This document shows, in pieces, positions 32,073 through 42,395 of a stretch of DNA of 62,000 bases (positions are counted from its first letter, which is position 1; each line of letters begins with the position of its first letter). Position numbers and translations under genes: made by a program. Source of the stretch: Zygnema cylindricum (taxonomy: Eukaryota > Streptophyta > Zygnematophyceae > Zygnematales > Zygnemataceae); assembly GCA_037447655.1 (NCBI GenBank), contig JBBHKE010003455.1, forward strand, positions 685,812-747,811. The letters run 5' to 3'. The notes under the pieces are model-generated. The model did not search any database. It was not told the DNA's origin and worked only from the letters and a program-made list of their open reading frames with translations.

Positions 32073-34221
32073 TTAGTCAATCTTTAATTTCAGACCACAC
32101 TTCTCCCTGCAGAAAATTAGCTTAGGGGAAGGCACAGGTTTGGTCATCATATCTGCTACCATCTCACTATCTGGTCGGTACTCTAAACTGATTATTTTGT
32201 TTTCTACTTTCTCTCTAACAAAGCTGAGTCTGATGTCCATGTGTTTGGCTTTAAAATGATGTTTAGAATTGGCAGAAATAGCGATTGCTGCCTGATTATT
32301 ACAAAATATTTTCTGCACACCACTCTTAAGGTGACCAAGCTCACCAAGCAAAGACTTGACCCAGATCAATTCTTTTACATCAGAGCAAGAGGCCATATAC
32401 TCAACCTCCATGGTGGACTGAGAAATAACTTTTTGTTGTTTGCTACTCCAACAGCAAGCCCCATCACTCACATATAATACATATCTAGAAGTGTATCTCC
32501 TCATTAGAGCATCACCATAACTAGCATCACTCCAAGTAGTGATGTCAGTATTCTCCCCACCCAAATGCAACCATAGATCCCTAGATCCTATCAAATATCT
32601 AAGGACTCTCTTAGCTGCCTCCCAATCCCTCTTAGTGGGAGCATTTAGACTTCTACTCAGCACTCCTACAGCTGCAGCTAAATCCGGCCTGATACAATTC
32701 ATAAATTAGATTAGACTTCCCACTACTTGCTTGTAAGGAATAGTCTGCATGAACTTCTGTTCTTTAGGAGATAATTCCTCGTCTAAGACTATGACTCCTT
32801 CTTCCTCACTCCCCTCACTTCCCTTCTTCAACTCCATTGGAGTTGTACAACTATTAGCTTTATCCATTTGAAATTTTTCAAGCATGTTCCCTATTGCTTC
32901 TTTTTGAGTCAATCTTATAATTTTTCTTTTTCGGTCTCTCTCTACTTGAATTCCCAAAATATATTTTGCTTCCCCCATATCCTTCATTTCAAATCTCCCC
33001 TTAAGATCGATTTTCAGTTTATTAATTTTTTCCATTGATTTACTTAAAACAAGCAAATCATCAACATAAATTGCAATAAATATAAAACCTTCCTCATCTT
33101 CGAAAACATAGATTAAGTGATTTGAGCTGATCCGGATATATCCCAGACCGGTAAGAAACTCATCAAGCTTCTTATTCCACTGTCGAGGCGCCTGTTTCAA
33201 ACCATAAAGAGATTTAATCAGCCGGCATACCTTACTCTCCTCTCCTTCCTCCACAAACCCTTCGGGTTGTCGCATGAAGATCTCCTCTTCCAATTCTCCA
33301 TGCAAAAAGGCTGTCTTGATGTCCATCTGGTGCACTTCCATGTCTTCCACTGCTGCCAGGCTGAGAAGTATGCGGACGGAGGGAAATCTGACCACCGGGG
33401 CAAAGGTTTCCTCGTAGTCAATTCCCTCTTTTTGTATAAATCCCTTTGCCACTAATCGGGCCTTGTAGCGCTCGATTGTGTTATCTGAGTTCGGTTTTAA
33501 TTTGAAAACCCACTTACAACCGATTGGTTTTCGGTTAGGTGGACAATCCACCAGCTCCTAAGTATTGGCTGCCATAATTGAGGCCATCTCCTCATTGATG
33601 GTTGAATTCCACCGGTTTCTTTATGGACAAGTCATCGCCTCTCCATAAGTTTGAGGTTCATCTTGATGAGATAGTTTAGTTACCTTGTTATTAACCTGTT
33701 TTTCTTGTAGTCTTTTGCTACTTCTCCTTCCCCCCTCAAAATCTGAGGCCGGAATAGATGGTTCTCATGGATTCTTTCAAACAAACTCGCTTCTCCCTTG
33801 TCCCTTTATTCCGAATCAATTTCCACCACGTCTTCCGCTTCGGGTAGAGTTGTCACTGGAGTTTCCACAGCCGAGTCCTTTTCGGTCTGATTTGTTCCTG
33901 CAAGAATGTCATCGTCTCTAAAACCTGGATAGTTAGGAAGCTCAAAGTCATCAGAATTTTCTGACTCAAATCTGATTTTTACTGACTTTGTATATTTGAA
34001 GGGATCCACAGACTTTCCTTCATCCATAACTACTAGATGATTTACTAATATTATATCTTCTCTTTTTAGATCATAAACTCTATATCCTTTAACATCCTCA
34101 TCATATCCTAATAAGTATAGCGGTTTTCCTTTAGGATCTAGCTTCCAATTAGACCAATCTGTATCTAGACTGAATACTTGACTGCCGAAAACCTTTAAGT
34201 GAGATAAGTTTGGTTTCCGAC
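32073..34221 (-). pseudogene. Copia-Q RNase H, RT and integrase end
   Basis: RNase H at 32073-32702 (WSDASYGDALMRRYTS, ADMMTKPVPSPKLIFCREKC, KLKID and stop). Reverse transcriptase at 32706-33551, with [56 protein letters not shown] and intact AIYVDDLLVLSKS. Upstream of a stop near 33558 come the linker and the integrase C-terminal region (VKGYRVYDLK and SLDTDWSNWKLD). It breaks at KPNLSHLKV, where Copia-R is inserted, and the same frame resumes at 40636. Few stops remain, so it decayed less than Copia-M. Confidence 0.9.
34217..34221. repeat. Target-site duplication CCGAC of Copia-R, left copy
   Basis: Directly precedes the TG of the Copia-R 3' LTR and matches 40631-40635 exactly. Confidence 0.95.
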
Positions 34222-35254
34222 TGCAATTCTGTGTCCTCCATTGGACTACAGAATACAGGAAGCCTCTAGATAGTATTTAACTAACCCACTTCAAGCCACA
34301 ACCACTACTGCCCAAGAAGGCAAACTGACAATTTGACTGCACCCCTGTGTAGCCTGGACTCCCCTGAGTCCGTAGAAAAAAGAATCACTGAAAAAGGCCA
34401 ACCAGGCGATAAGTTATGAGGCAGTAAAAATGCCAATTTGTACAAACTCTCAAAGGGAGAGGTGACCACCTACCAAAATTTTCTAAGTCCTGATTCTCTC
34501 TAATAACTCCTATCTACTGAAGTACGGACCAATCAGATTACTGTATCGTACACAAAAGTACTACTGACGATGTACCTTTTGTACGCCCTATGTACGACAA
34601 GGCTATTAAGTGGACGCGTGTCCGCTTTTCACTCGTCCGTACGTTCCTCGGAATTCCTATGACCGAATGTCATCTCTCCACGTGGCTCCAGGTTATGCCA
34701 CGTCACAAAACGCCAAAGTGACCACTCCGGGATTTCGGCGATGATGTGCGCCGTTGGATTTTATGCGAAACGCAATCTTAGCCGTAATAAATACTTGCGC
34801 GATATTTGTTCCGATGTCGAAATAAAATGCGCGGTATCCGTTTTGAATTAGCGTCGTACGACGTACTATATAAAACTGAATCTATGTGCGTCGTACACAG
34901 TTCTAGTTAAATGGATTTAATTCTTCCTAACTAAATATATATCTATCACATACACTAGCACTTAGCATTGGTCCTAGTCTATTAGGATAAAGCTGACCGC
35001 TACCGGTCAACTTGACGAACCGTAGGTACCGGGATCAAATCTCTCGTCCGTCAAGTATATTTTTAGTAACCTACTAAAAATAGCTGTCTGTTGAACTAAA
35101 GGCAGCCATGGATCAACCTCTCTCTCTTACCTTCAGTGACTACAACAAGTATGGGAGCTAGAGAGCGAGGTGGAGGCAGGCTGTCCGTCCTTTTTCCTTT
35201 TATTAAAACATATTTAAACCTAGAAAATACTATAGAAATCTATAGATTTCAACA
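34222..35254 (-). repeat. Copia-R 3' LTR (family A)
   Basis: 1033 bp; plus strand TGCAATTCTGTGTCC to TAGATTTCAACA, followed by the polypurine complement. Leader hairpins at 34335-34354 and 34356-34371. One mismatch to the 5' LTR. Confidence 0.97.
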
Positions 35255-35267
35255 CTCCCCTTATTTT
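35255..35267 (-). promoter_or_regulatory. Polypurine tract of Copia-R
   Basis: Minus strand AAAATAAGGGGAG lies between the pol stop codon (TAG) and the 3' LTR, with no spare base on either side. It is the expected primer for plus-strand DNA synthesis and is conserved in Copia-G, H2 and L. Confidence 0.9.
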
Positions 35268-38200
35268 CTAGTCTAATTTTAATTTTTCTTTCAACCCACA
35301 TTTTTCCCGACAATATTTTAGTTTAGGAGAGGGCACAGGTTTGGTCATCATGTCAGCCACCATTTCTTCATCAGGTCTATACACAAGATTTAAAATTTTG
35401 TTTTCAACTTTTTCTCTTACGAAGCTTAATCTTATGTCCATATGTTTTGCTTTGAAATGATGTTTTGGATTGGCTGCGATTGCGATTGCAGCTTGATTAT
35501 CGCAAAAGATTTCATGCACTCCCTCCTTCATATATCCCAGTTCTTGCAATAATGACTTCACCCACATTAGTTCTTTCACAGCAGAACAAGACGCCATATA
35601 CTCAGCCTCCATAGTAGACTGAGCAACCACCTTTTGTTGCTTACTGCTCCAACAGCAAGCACCTTCCCCAACATACAACACATACCCAGAAGTGCATCGT
35701 CTCATAGGTGCGTCCCCATAACTGGCATCACTCCAAGTAGTGATGTCAGTGTGCTCCCCTCCCAAATGCAACCATAACTCTCTAGTTCCCACCAGATATC
35801 TCATGACTCTCTTGGCTGCCTCCCAATCCCTCTTCCTAGGATCATTAAGACTCCTACTGAGTACACCAACTGCCGCCGCTATGTCCGGCCTGGTACAGTT
35901 CATAAAATAGATTAAGCTTCCTACGACCTGTCTATAAGGGATAGACTTCATGAATTCTCTTTCCTCTGGACTCATCTGATCGTCTAAGATCATCACTCCT
36001 CCTTCTACACTCCCATCACTTCCTTTTTTCAAGTCCATGGGAGTGGTACAACTGTTAGCATTTTCCATCTGGAATTTCTCAAGCATATTACCTATTGCTT
36101 CTTTCTGAGTAAGTCTGATAATCTTCTTCCCCCTATCTCTTTCCATTTGGATCCCCAAAATATATTTTGCCTCCCCTAAATCCTTCATATCAAATCTGCC
36201 CCTAAGATCTTTCTTTAGCCTATTGATATTCTCTAAAGACTTACTTAACACAAGCAGATCATCCACATAAATTGCAATAAAAATGACACCATTCTCATCT
36301 TCAAACATATAGATAGAATGATCAGAGCTGATCCGGATGTATCCCAGATCGGTGAGAAACTCATCTAGTTTCTTATTCCACTGTCGGGGAGCCTGTTTCA
36401 GTCCATATAAGGACTTTATGAGCCTGCACACTTTGCTCTCTTCTCCTTCTTCCACAAACCCCTCGGGTTGCCTCATAAAAATTTCTTCCTCTAACTCACC
36501 ATTAAGAAAAGCAGTCTTAATATCCATCTGGTGAATTTCCATGTCTTCCGCTGCGGCCAGACTGAGGAGAATCCTTACTGATGGGAACCGAACAACTGGA
36601 GCAAAGGTCTCCTCATAGTCAATCCCCTCTTTTTGGGTGAACCCCTTCGCTACCAATCGAGCCTTATACCTCTCAATTGTATTATCTGGGTTCAGTTTTA
36701 GTTTAAATACCCATTTACATCCAATAGGTTTTCTGTCTGGAGGGCAATCCGCTAGTTCCCAAGTATTTGCTTCCATGATAGAAGCCATCTCATCATTTAT
36801 GGCCCTAATCCATCTTTCTTTCTCTGGACTATTCACTGCCTCTAAGTAAGACTGAGGCTCATCTGGGTGAGATAGCTTAGTTACCTTATGGGCAGCTTGT
36901 TTTTCCTGTATCCTTTTGCTGCTCCTCCTTCCTCCCTCAAACTCCGAAGCTGGAATGGATGGAAGTCTTGGATTTCTTCTCACTGTCTCATCGGCTCCCC
37001 TGTCCATAAAAACCGTATCTTGTCCCGCTTCTTCCATCTCCTCAAAGTCCATAGGAGTATGTGAGGTTTCCGGTGAGTCTCCTATATCTTCGATCTCCCC
37101 TGAGTCTGTAATCACAGTTTCACTCATGTCTTTTTCGGGAACGACTGAGTTCTCCTCATTTTCGGACTCAAATCTGATCCTTATCCTTTTTGTATATTTG
37201 AAGGGGTCAAATGACTTCCATTCATCCATGACAACTAAGTGTTTGACCAGAATGATATCTTTCTTTGCTAAGTCATAGACTCTATATCCCTTAACATCCT
37301 CATCATATCCCACAAAGTATCCAGGTTTTCCCTTAGCATCTAGTTTCCAGTTTTTCCTATCCGTATCAAGACTGTAAACTTGGCTACCAAATACTTTAAG
37401 GTGTGAGATATCTGGTTTCCTTCCAACCCATCTCTCATAAGGTGTCACTCCCTTTACAGCTGAGGTAAGGACTCTATTTTTAATATAGTTTGCACAGTTC
37501 ATTGCTTCTGCCCAAAATCTCTTTCCTATTTTCTTGTCTGCCAACATACTGCATGCACTATCTCCTAGTGTTCGATTCAACCTCTCAGCTACCCCATTTT
37601 GTTCCGGGTTATATGGTACAGTTTTCTGGTGCTGCACTCCCTCATCTCTCAAATATTCCTCAAACTCGTTAGAGGTATATTCCCCCCCATTATCACTCCT
37701 TATCCTCTTAATGGGGGTTTCATGCAACTTCTCACTCCAAGCTTTATATTCTTTGAAGTAAGTTGATGCTTCAGACTTATTTTTCAGAAAGTAGACTCTA
37801 GAGTATCTAGACCAATCATCAGTTATTGTCATCATAAATCTTTTTCCTCCAACCGAAGGTACTTTTGCAGGTCCCCAAATATCTGTGTGGACCAAATCTA
37901 ACACTTTCTCACCTCTATATGTGGCGGCTTTGGGAAAGGGAAGTCTGTGAGCCTTACCTTGAGCACAACCACTACAATCATCCATCATTTCATTATCCCC
38001 AAACTGAATGCCATCTACTACCCCAAGCTTTTTCATTTCCCTTAACCTATCAAAATGTACATGCCCCAACCGCTTATGCCAAATCATCATCTTAGGGACA
38101 CCAACATAGTAAGCATTCTTCTTTTCATTACTCAAGTTAAGCCTAAACATTCCTTGGCTACCCTTATCTGCTGTGAAGTAAACTTCATCCCCATACTTAG

Positions 38201-39617
38201 CTGTAAAGACTCCCTTTCTGGTGAAGGTATCAAACTCTTTGTCATCTAACACAGACGTAGAGACAAGATTTTTACTCAGCTGAGGAATGTAAAGTACATC
38301 TGAGAATGTAAGTATAGAAGTCTTACCCTTCACTAAGACTTTCAGATCTACTGATCCCACTAGATCTGTAGTAACCACTCTCCCATCCCCATACTCTATC
38401 TCTACAGTAGGAATCTTTCTTAGCTTAGTGAAGAGTTCTTTATCACGACACATATGCATGGATGCACCTGAGTCGATGATCCATCCTTCCTGTGGAGCCT
38501 CCCGGATGGCTCCAAGGGCACACTTCTGCCTCCGAGGAATCTCCTTCTCCTCCAAACTCTCGTCAAGAAGAAGCTCCCCATCCTCCTCAGAGGACTCATC
38601 CTCGGTTTCTCCTGACACTTTTGTAACCACAAGTGCCTTTTTCTTCCCTCCAGAAGAACCCCCTCCACGGTTCTCTTGGAGCCTCAGCTCTGATAGCTTG
38701 ACACAATCTGCAATAAAGTGTCCCGGCTTTTTGCAATAATGACAAAGACCCTTTGGGGGCCTCTGTCCCCCTGAATGATCTCTTTCCCCTCTATAAGGTT
38801 TCTTCGGGTCCTTCCCCCATCGGTCCCCTCCTGCTGCTAGAGCTTGAATGCTCTTTCCTCCTCTCCTAATCTCCATTGTGTTCTCCTGCACAAGTATCAT
38901 CCTGACTACTGTGTTCCATTTCCATGAACTATCAGGCATTCCCTGTACTCGGTACACTAAGTTTTCGAACTCATTTGGTAATTTCATGATAAGGGTGTTA
39001 ACTTTCATTTTCACTGTACCTATCCACCCGGCACTTTCCATTTCCGTATACAAACAAGAAAGATCATTACAGTAATCTAGCATCTTTCCTCCTTTGTAAG
39101 TGTAACTCAGTAGCTTTTGCTCAGCCAACTGGAGCTCTTGAATAGTTCCAGCTCTATAAATTTCCACCAAACTCACCCACAACTCCTCGGCCTTGTAAAT
39201 GTGAAGATGAGGGGTGGCCAAACCTTGAGTGAGGTGCCTCAGAATGAAGTTCTTGGCAGCCATGTTTACATCCTCCCACATTTGAGTATCGTTCTCCACG
39301 GTCTTCACGATTGCCGCTCCCGATACTGTGGCAATAGGAGTGAGGGGTGTCTCCTTCCCTTTCCCCTTTTCGGACACACTGCTGTCCCCATCATCTGCCT
39401 CTTCCGCCGAGGCAGCCGTTGTTGCAGGAAACCTTACTCCCCCAAATCCTGGTGGAGTTCCCGAAGGTGGACGTTTCACTTGTCCACTGACGATACCCCA
39501 GTATCGTTTTTCACACAAAGCTCCCATCATCATGGCTTCCCAATAGATGAACCCAGATCCATTGAAGGTGGGCACCCTAGAGGGTGGGCCCATAACCTGC
39601 AATTCTGTGTCCTCCAT
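35268..39617 (-). CDS. Copia-R Gag-Pol polyprotein, 1449 aa, intact
   Basis: A single uninterrupted frame holds every protein a copia element needs. Gag covers about 1-330 with zinc knuckle C292-x2-C295-x4-H300-x4-C305. Protease has D382-S-G. GAG-pre-integrase has W513-H514...H519 and C548-x2-C551. Integrase has catalytic D579, D642 and E678 (D,D35E spacing). A serine/acidic linker follows, then reverse transcriptase with Y1117-V-D-D1120 and RNase H with D1297 in WSDASYGD, ending KLKLD. No key residue is missing. The first ATG (39617) lies 20 nt inside the 5' LTR, so six codons are LTR-encoded and the next eight or so span the primer-binding site; a second in-frame ATG, codon 9, is within that site. 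Gag and Pol share one frame, as is usual for Ty1/copia elements of plants. Confidence 0.97.
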   Translation of the reverse strand: MEDTELQVMGPPSRVPTFNGSGFIYWEAMMMGALCEKRYWGIVSGQVKRPPSGTPPGFGGVRFPATTAASAEEADDGDSSVSEKGKGKETPLTPIATVSGAAIVKTVENDTQMWEDVNMAAKNFILRHLTQGLATPHLHIYKAEELWVSLVEIYRAGTIQELQLAEQKLLSYTYKGGKMLDYCNDLSCLYTEMESAGWIGTVKMKVNTLIMKLPNEFENLVYRVQGMPDSSWKWNTVVRMILVQENTMEIRRGGKSIQALAAGGDRWGKDPKKPYRGERDHSGGQRPPKGLCHYCKKPGHFIADCVKLSELRLQENRGGGSSGGKKKALVVTKVSGETEDESSEEDGELLLDESLEEKEIPRRQKCALGAIREAPQEGWIIDSGASMHMCRDKELFTKLRKIPTVEIEYGDGRVVTTDLVGSVDLKVLVKGKTSILTFSDVLYIPQLSKNLVSTSVLDDKEFDTFTRKGVFTAKYGDEVYFTADKGSQGMFRLNLSNEKKNAYYVGVPKMMIWHKRLGHVHFDRLREMKKLGVVDGIQFGDNEMMDDCSGCAQGKAHRLPFPKAATYRGEKVLDLVHTDIWGPAKVPSVGGKRFMMTITDDWSRYSRVYFLKNKSEASTYFKEYKAWSEKLHETPIKRIRSDNGGEYTSNEFEEYLRDEGVQHQKTVPYNPEQNGVAERLNRTLGDSACSMLADKKIGKRFWAEAMNCANYIKNRVLTSAVKGVTPYERWVGRKPDISHLKVFGSQVYSLDTDRKNWKLDAKGKPGYFVGYDEDVKGYRVYDLAKKDIILVKHLVVMDEWKSFDPFKYTKRIRIRFESENEENSVVPEKDMSETVITDSGEIEDIGDSPETSHTPMDFEEMEEAGQDTVFMDRGADETVRRNPRLPSIPASEFEGGRRSSKRIQEKQAAHKVTKLSHPDEPQSYLEAVNSPEKERWIRAINDEMASIMEANTWELADCPPDRKPIGCKWVFKLKLNPDNTIERYKARLVAKGFTQKEGIDYEETFAPVVRFPSVRILLSLAAAEDMEIHQMDIKTAFLNGELEEEIFMRQPEGFVEEGEESKVCRLIKSLYGLKQAPRQWNKKLDEFLTDLGYIRISSDHSIYMFEDENGVIFIAIYVDDLLVLSKSLENINRLKKDLRGRFDMKDLGEAKYILGIQMERDRGKKIIRLTQKEAIGNMLEKFQMENANSCTTPMDLKKGSDGSVEGGVMILDDQMSPEEREFMKSIPYRQVVGSLIYFMNCTRPDIAAAVGVLSRSLNDPRKRDWEAAKRVMRYLVGTRELWLHLGGEHTDITTWSDASYGDAPMRRCTSGYVLYVGEGACCWSSKQQKVVAQSTMEAEYMASCSAVKELMWVKSLLQELGYMKEGVHEIFCDNQAAIAIAANPKHHFKAKHMDIRLSFVREKVENKILNLVYRPDEEMVADMMTKPVPSPKLKYCREKCGLKEKLKLD
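39583..39597 (-). promoter_or_regulatory. Primer-binding site of Copia-R (half-tRNA-iMet type)
   Basis: Plus strand GGTGGGCCCATAACC, identical over 15 nt to the anticodon arm of plant initiator tRNA-Met as I recall it; the minus-strand RNA would therefore pair with that arm. It starts exactly at the LTR edge. Copia-type half-tRNA priming is known from Drosophila copia and yeast Ty5. The site codes for V-M-G-P-P of Gag. Confidence 0.78.
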
Positions 39618-39710
39618 TGGACTACAGAATACAGGAAGCCTCTAGATAGTATTTAACTAACCCACTTCAAGCCACAACCACTACTGCCCAAGAAGGCAAA
39701 CTGACAATTT

Positions 39711-39747
39711 GACTGCACCCCTGTGTAGCCTGGACTCCCCTGAGTCC
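39711..39747 (-). promoter_or_regulatory. Tandem leader hairpins in Copia-R 5' LTR
   Basis: Minus strand GGACTC-AGGG-GAGTCC (39732-39747) is followed by GGCTACAC-AGGG-GTGCAGTC (39711-39730). They lie about 95-130 nt upstream of the gag ATG, in the predicted transcript leader. Confidence 0.6.
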
Positions 39748-40053
39748 GTAGAAAAAAGAATCACTGAAAAAGGCCAACCAGGCGATAAGTTATGAGGCAG
39801 TAAAAATGCCAATTTGTACAAACTCTCAAAGGGAGAGGTGACCACCTACCAAAATTTTCTAAGTCCTGATTCTCTCTAATAACTCCTATCTACTGAAGTA
39901 CGGACCAATCAGATTACTGTATCGTACACAAAAGTACTACTGCCGATGTACCTTTTGTACGCCCTATGTACGACAAGGCTATTAAGTGGACGCGTGTCCG
40001 CTTTTCACTCGTCCGTACGTTCCTCGGAATTCCTATGACCGAATGTCATCTCT

Positions 40054-40061
40054 CCACGTGG
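40054..40061 (-). promoter_or_regulatory. G-box core CCACGTGG in Copia-R LTR
   Basis: Palindromic CCACGTGG in the U3 part, at the place where other LTRs carry GACACGTGGC. A plausible bZIP/bHLH site; activity is inferred only. Confidence 0.4.
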
Positions 40062-40630
40062 CTCCAGGTTATGCCACGTCACAAAACGCCAAAGTGACCA
40101 CTCCGGGATTTCGGCGATGATGTGCGCCGTTGGATTTTATGCGAAACGCAATCTTAGCCGTAATAAATACTTGCGCGATATTTGTTCCGATGTCGAAATA
40201 AAATGCGCGGTATCCGTTTTGAATTAGCGTCGTACGACGTACTATATAAAACTGAATCTATGTGCGTCGTACACAGTTCTAGTTAAATGGATTTAATTCT
40301 TCCTAACTAAATATATATCTATCACATACACTAGCACTTAGCATTGGTCCTAGTCTATTAGGATAAAGCTGACCGCTACCGGTCAACTTGACGAACCGTA
40401 GGTACCGGGATCAAATCTCTCGTCCGTCAAGTATATTTTTAGTAACCTACTAAAAATAGCTGTCTGTTGAACTAAAGGCAGCCATGGATCAACCTCTCTC
40501 TCTTACCTTCAGTGACTACAACAAGTATGGGAGCTAGAGAGCGAGGTGGAGGCAGGCTGTCCGTCCTTTTTCCTTTTATTAAAACATATTTAAACCTAGA
40601 AAATACTATAGAAATCTATAGATTTCAACA

Positions 40631-40635
40631 CCGAC
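40631..40635. repeat. Target-site duplication CCGAC of Copia-R, right copy
   Basis: Directly follows the CA of the 5' LTR and matches 34217-34221. The Copia-Q integrase frame continues after it. Confidence 0.95.
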
Positions 40636-41316
40636 CTGTCCATCTCTCATAAGGTGTTTGATCTTTTATAGCTGAAGTAATAACTCTATTTTTGAGGTAA
40701 TTAGCACAGTTCATTGCTTCTGCCCAAAACCTTTTTCCTATCTTCTTATCCGACAACATACTTATAGCACTATCACTTAGTGTTCTATTTAACCTTTCTG
40801 CTACCCCATTCTGTTCCGGGTTTTCTGGAACTGTCTTTTGGTGTTGGACCCCATCTTCTCTCAGAAAATCCTCAAACTGGTTAGAAGTATACTCTCCACC
40901 ATTGACACTCCTTATTCTCTTGATTGGAGTTTCATGAAGTTTTTCACTGCGTGCTTTATATTGTCTAAAACAATCTTGAGCTTCGGACGAGTTTTTCAAA
41001 AAATACACTCGGGAATACCGAGACCAATCATCAGTGATAGTCATCATAAATCTCTTCCCCTCCGGTGAGGGCACTTTAGCCGGTCCCCAAATATCCGTGT
41101 GTACTAGATCTAGAATTTGTTCTCCTTTATAGGTGGCTGTTTTAGGAAAGGGTAATCTGTGTGTTTTACCTTGAGCAAATCCACTACAATCACTTATATT
41201 ATCATTCTCACTAAACTTAATCCCTTCCACCACTCCCATCTTTTTCATCTCTCTTAACTTGTCTAGATACACATGCCCAAGCCTCTTATGCCACATCATA
41301 ATATCATGAACTCTAC
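40636..41316 (-). pseudogene. Copia-Q integrase core
   Basis: Continues the Copia-Q frame upstream of the Copia-R insertion. Visible are GAG-pre-integrase WHKRLGHVYLDKL, the zinc region with CSGF in place of CSGC (second Cys lost), integrase HTDIWGPAKVP with its first Asp, RSVNGGEYTS in which the second catalytic Asp is replaced by Val, and NPEQNGVAERLNRT with the Glu. The loss of a zinc ligand and a catalytic acid shows decay even though the frame is open. The upstream end joins D1 LTR sequence near 41316, so gag and protease are gone. Confidence 0.88.
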
Positions 41317-42364
41317 AGCCAAATTTCAATTGACAAAAAATATGACTAAAAAAGCCAATATACCTCAAACGTGCCATAGTGATACTAAACAGAGTAAACT
41401 GACAACTCCAAAAAGTGTAGCCTAAATGACTTAGTAAACCATAAGATATGACGTCTAGAAGTTTCCCAAAAATTGCCCTTAAATTATCATAATCCGAAAA
41501 CTGGATGAATCAAAATTGGCTAATTTCTAAACTATATACTCACATTGAGTATCTACTAGTCACAATAATTCGGGTGACTGTACTACAATGCTATCTTGAC
41601 TTAGTGTCCGATGTGTACATCAATTTATCGTAAGTACTTCCAAAAGCTTGTATACTACCTGCCGCTAAATGAACAGCGTAACACTAAATCCTAATGCACT
41701 AAATGCCAACCATTTGTTTTCTAAATATATACAAATAGCATCCGTACACATTATGTTGTTGATTGCTTAGTCAACCTTAATCACAAAAGGCCAGATAAAT
41801 GTTGATCTCGTGGTACGAACATCCTAAATGCGTACGACGCACTTAGTCATTGTGGTCCCCACTTTAATCGCGTCCGTCGAATCGGTTCGTATTGACGACC
41901 TACTTTCAATCTCTCACAATTCTATCTCGGATGTTCGGATAAGTCTTCGTCCGTCGGATTCGCTGATCCCGCTTGTATGATTTGTGACACGCAAATGTGG
42001 GTGTTAGTCACCACTCTGGAATATGTGCATCATATTCAATTTTTGATGCGTGTCCTTGTAGAAGTACACTACCATACCATAGATTTTTGAAATATCCGGT
42101 CCAAATTCCGTTCGTCTGATTCGGCGAATCCGCTCGTCTAATGTGTGACATGTGTAGATGGCTGTCAGCGCCACTCCGTAAAACCTGCATAAGCTTCCTT
42201 TGGAGACACGCGCCCCTGTATAAGTATATTACACTCTATTGTACTTCTCCTAGTGTAACACTTAAAAAGGTAAGTATTACTGCAAAACTACTTAGAAAAT
42301 ATTATAAGTCCTCACACTCCTCCCATAACTCTATTTAGTGAATTAAAGATTTCAAATCTAGACA
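41317..42364 (-). repeat. Copia-I 3' LTR fragment (family D1)
   Basis: Matches the D1 LTR at 50372 from its AGCCAAATTTCAG block onwards and ends TCTAGACA next to the polypurine complement. A block around 41930-42000 is partly repeated at 42090-42170 (GTTCGTC, GATTCGGCGAATCCGCT-like), an internal duplication. Confidence 0.78.
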
Positions 42365-42395
42365 CTCCCCTAAATCTTTAGACTTAGTTACTCAC

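Larger units (their letters stand above)
34222..40630 (-). mobile_element. Copia-R: intact, recently inserted copia retrotransposon
   Basis: A 6409-bp minus-strand element with two 1033-bp LTRs, a perfect CCGAC TSD, a primer-binding site, one open 1449-codon Gag-Pol frame and a polypurine tract. Comparing the LTRs base by base I found one difference (GACGATG at about 34566 against GCCGATG at about 39942). LTRs are identical at insertion, so this copy is young and may still move. It is inserted in the integrase-coding part of Copia-Q. Closest relatives in the window are Copia-L, N, P, H2 and G. Confidence 0.97.
39598..40630 (-). repeat. Copia-R 5' LTR (family A), promoter and gag start
   Basis: 1033 bp. 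Minus strand begins TGTTGAAATCTATAG and ends CACAGAATTGCA. It contains the U3 hairpin (about 40490-40560), a tRNA-like arm (about 40380-40440), a G-box core CCACGTGG at 40054-40061, GTAC-rich palindromes (about 39915-39975), leader hairpins at 39711-39747 and the gag ATG at 39617. Confidence 0.96.

Noticed and set aside
39117-39656. Plus-strand open frame of 179 codons
   Set aside because: Lies antisense to the intact Copia-R gag and LTR and has no recognisable domain.
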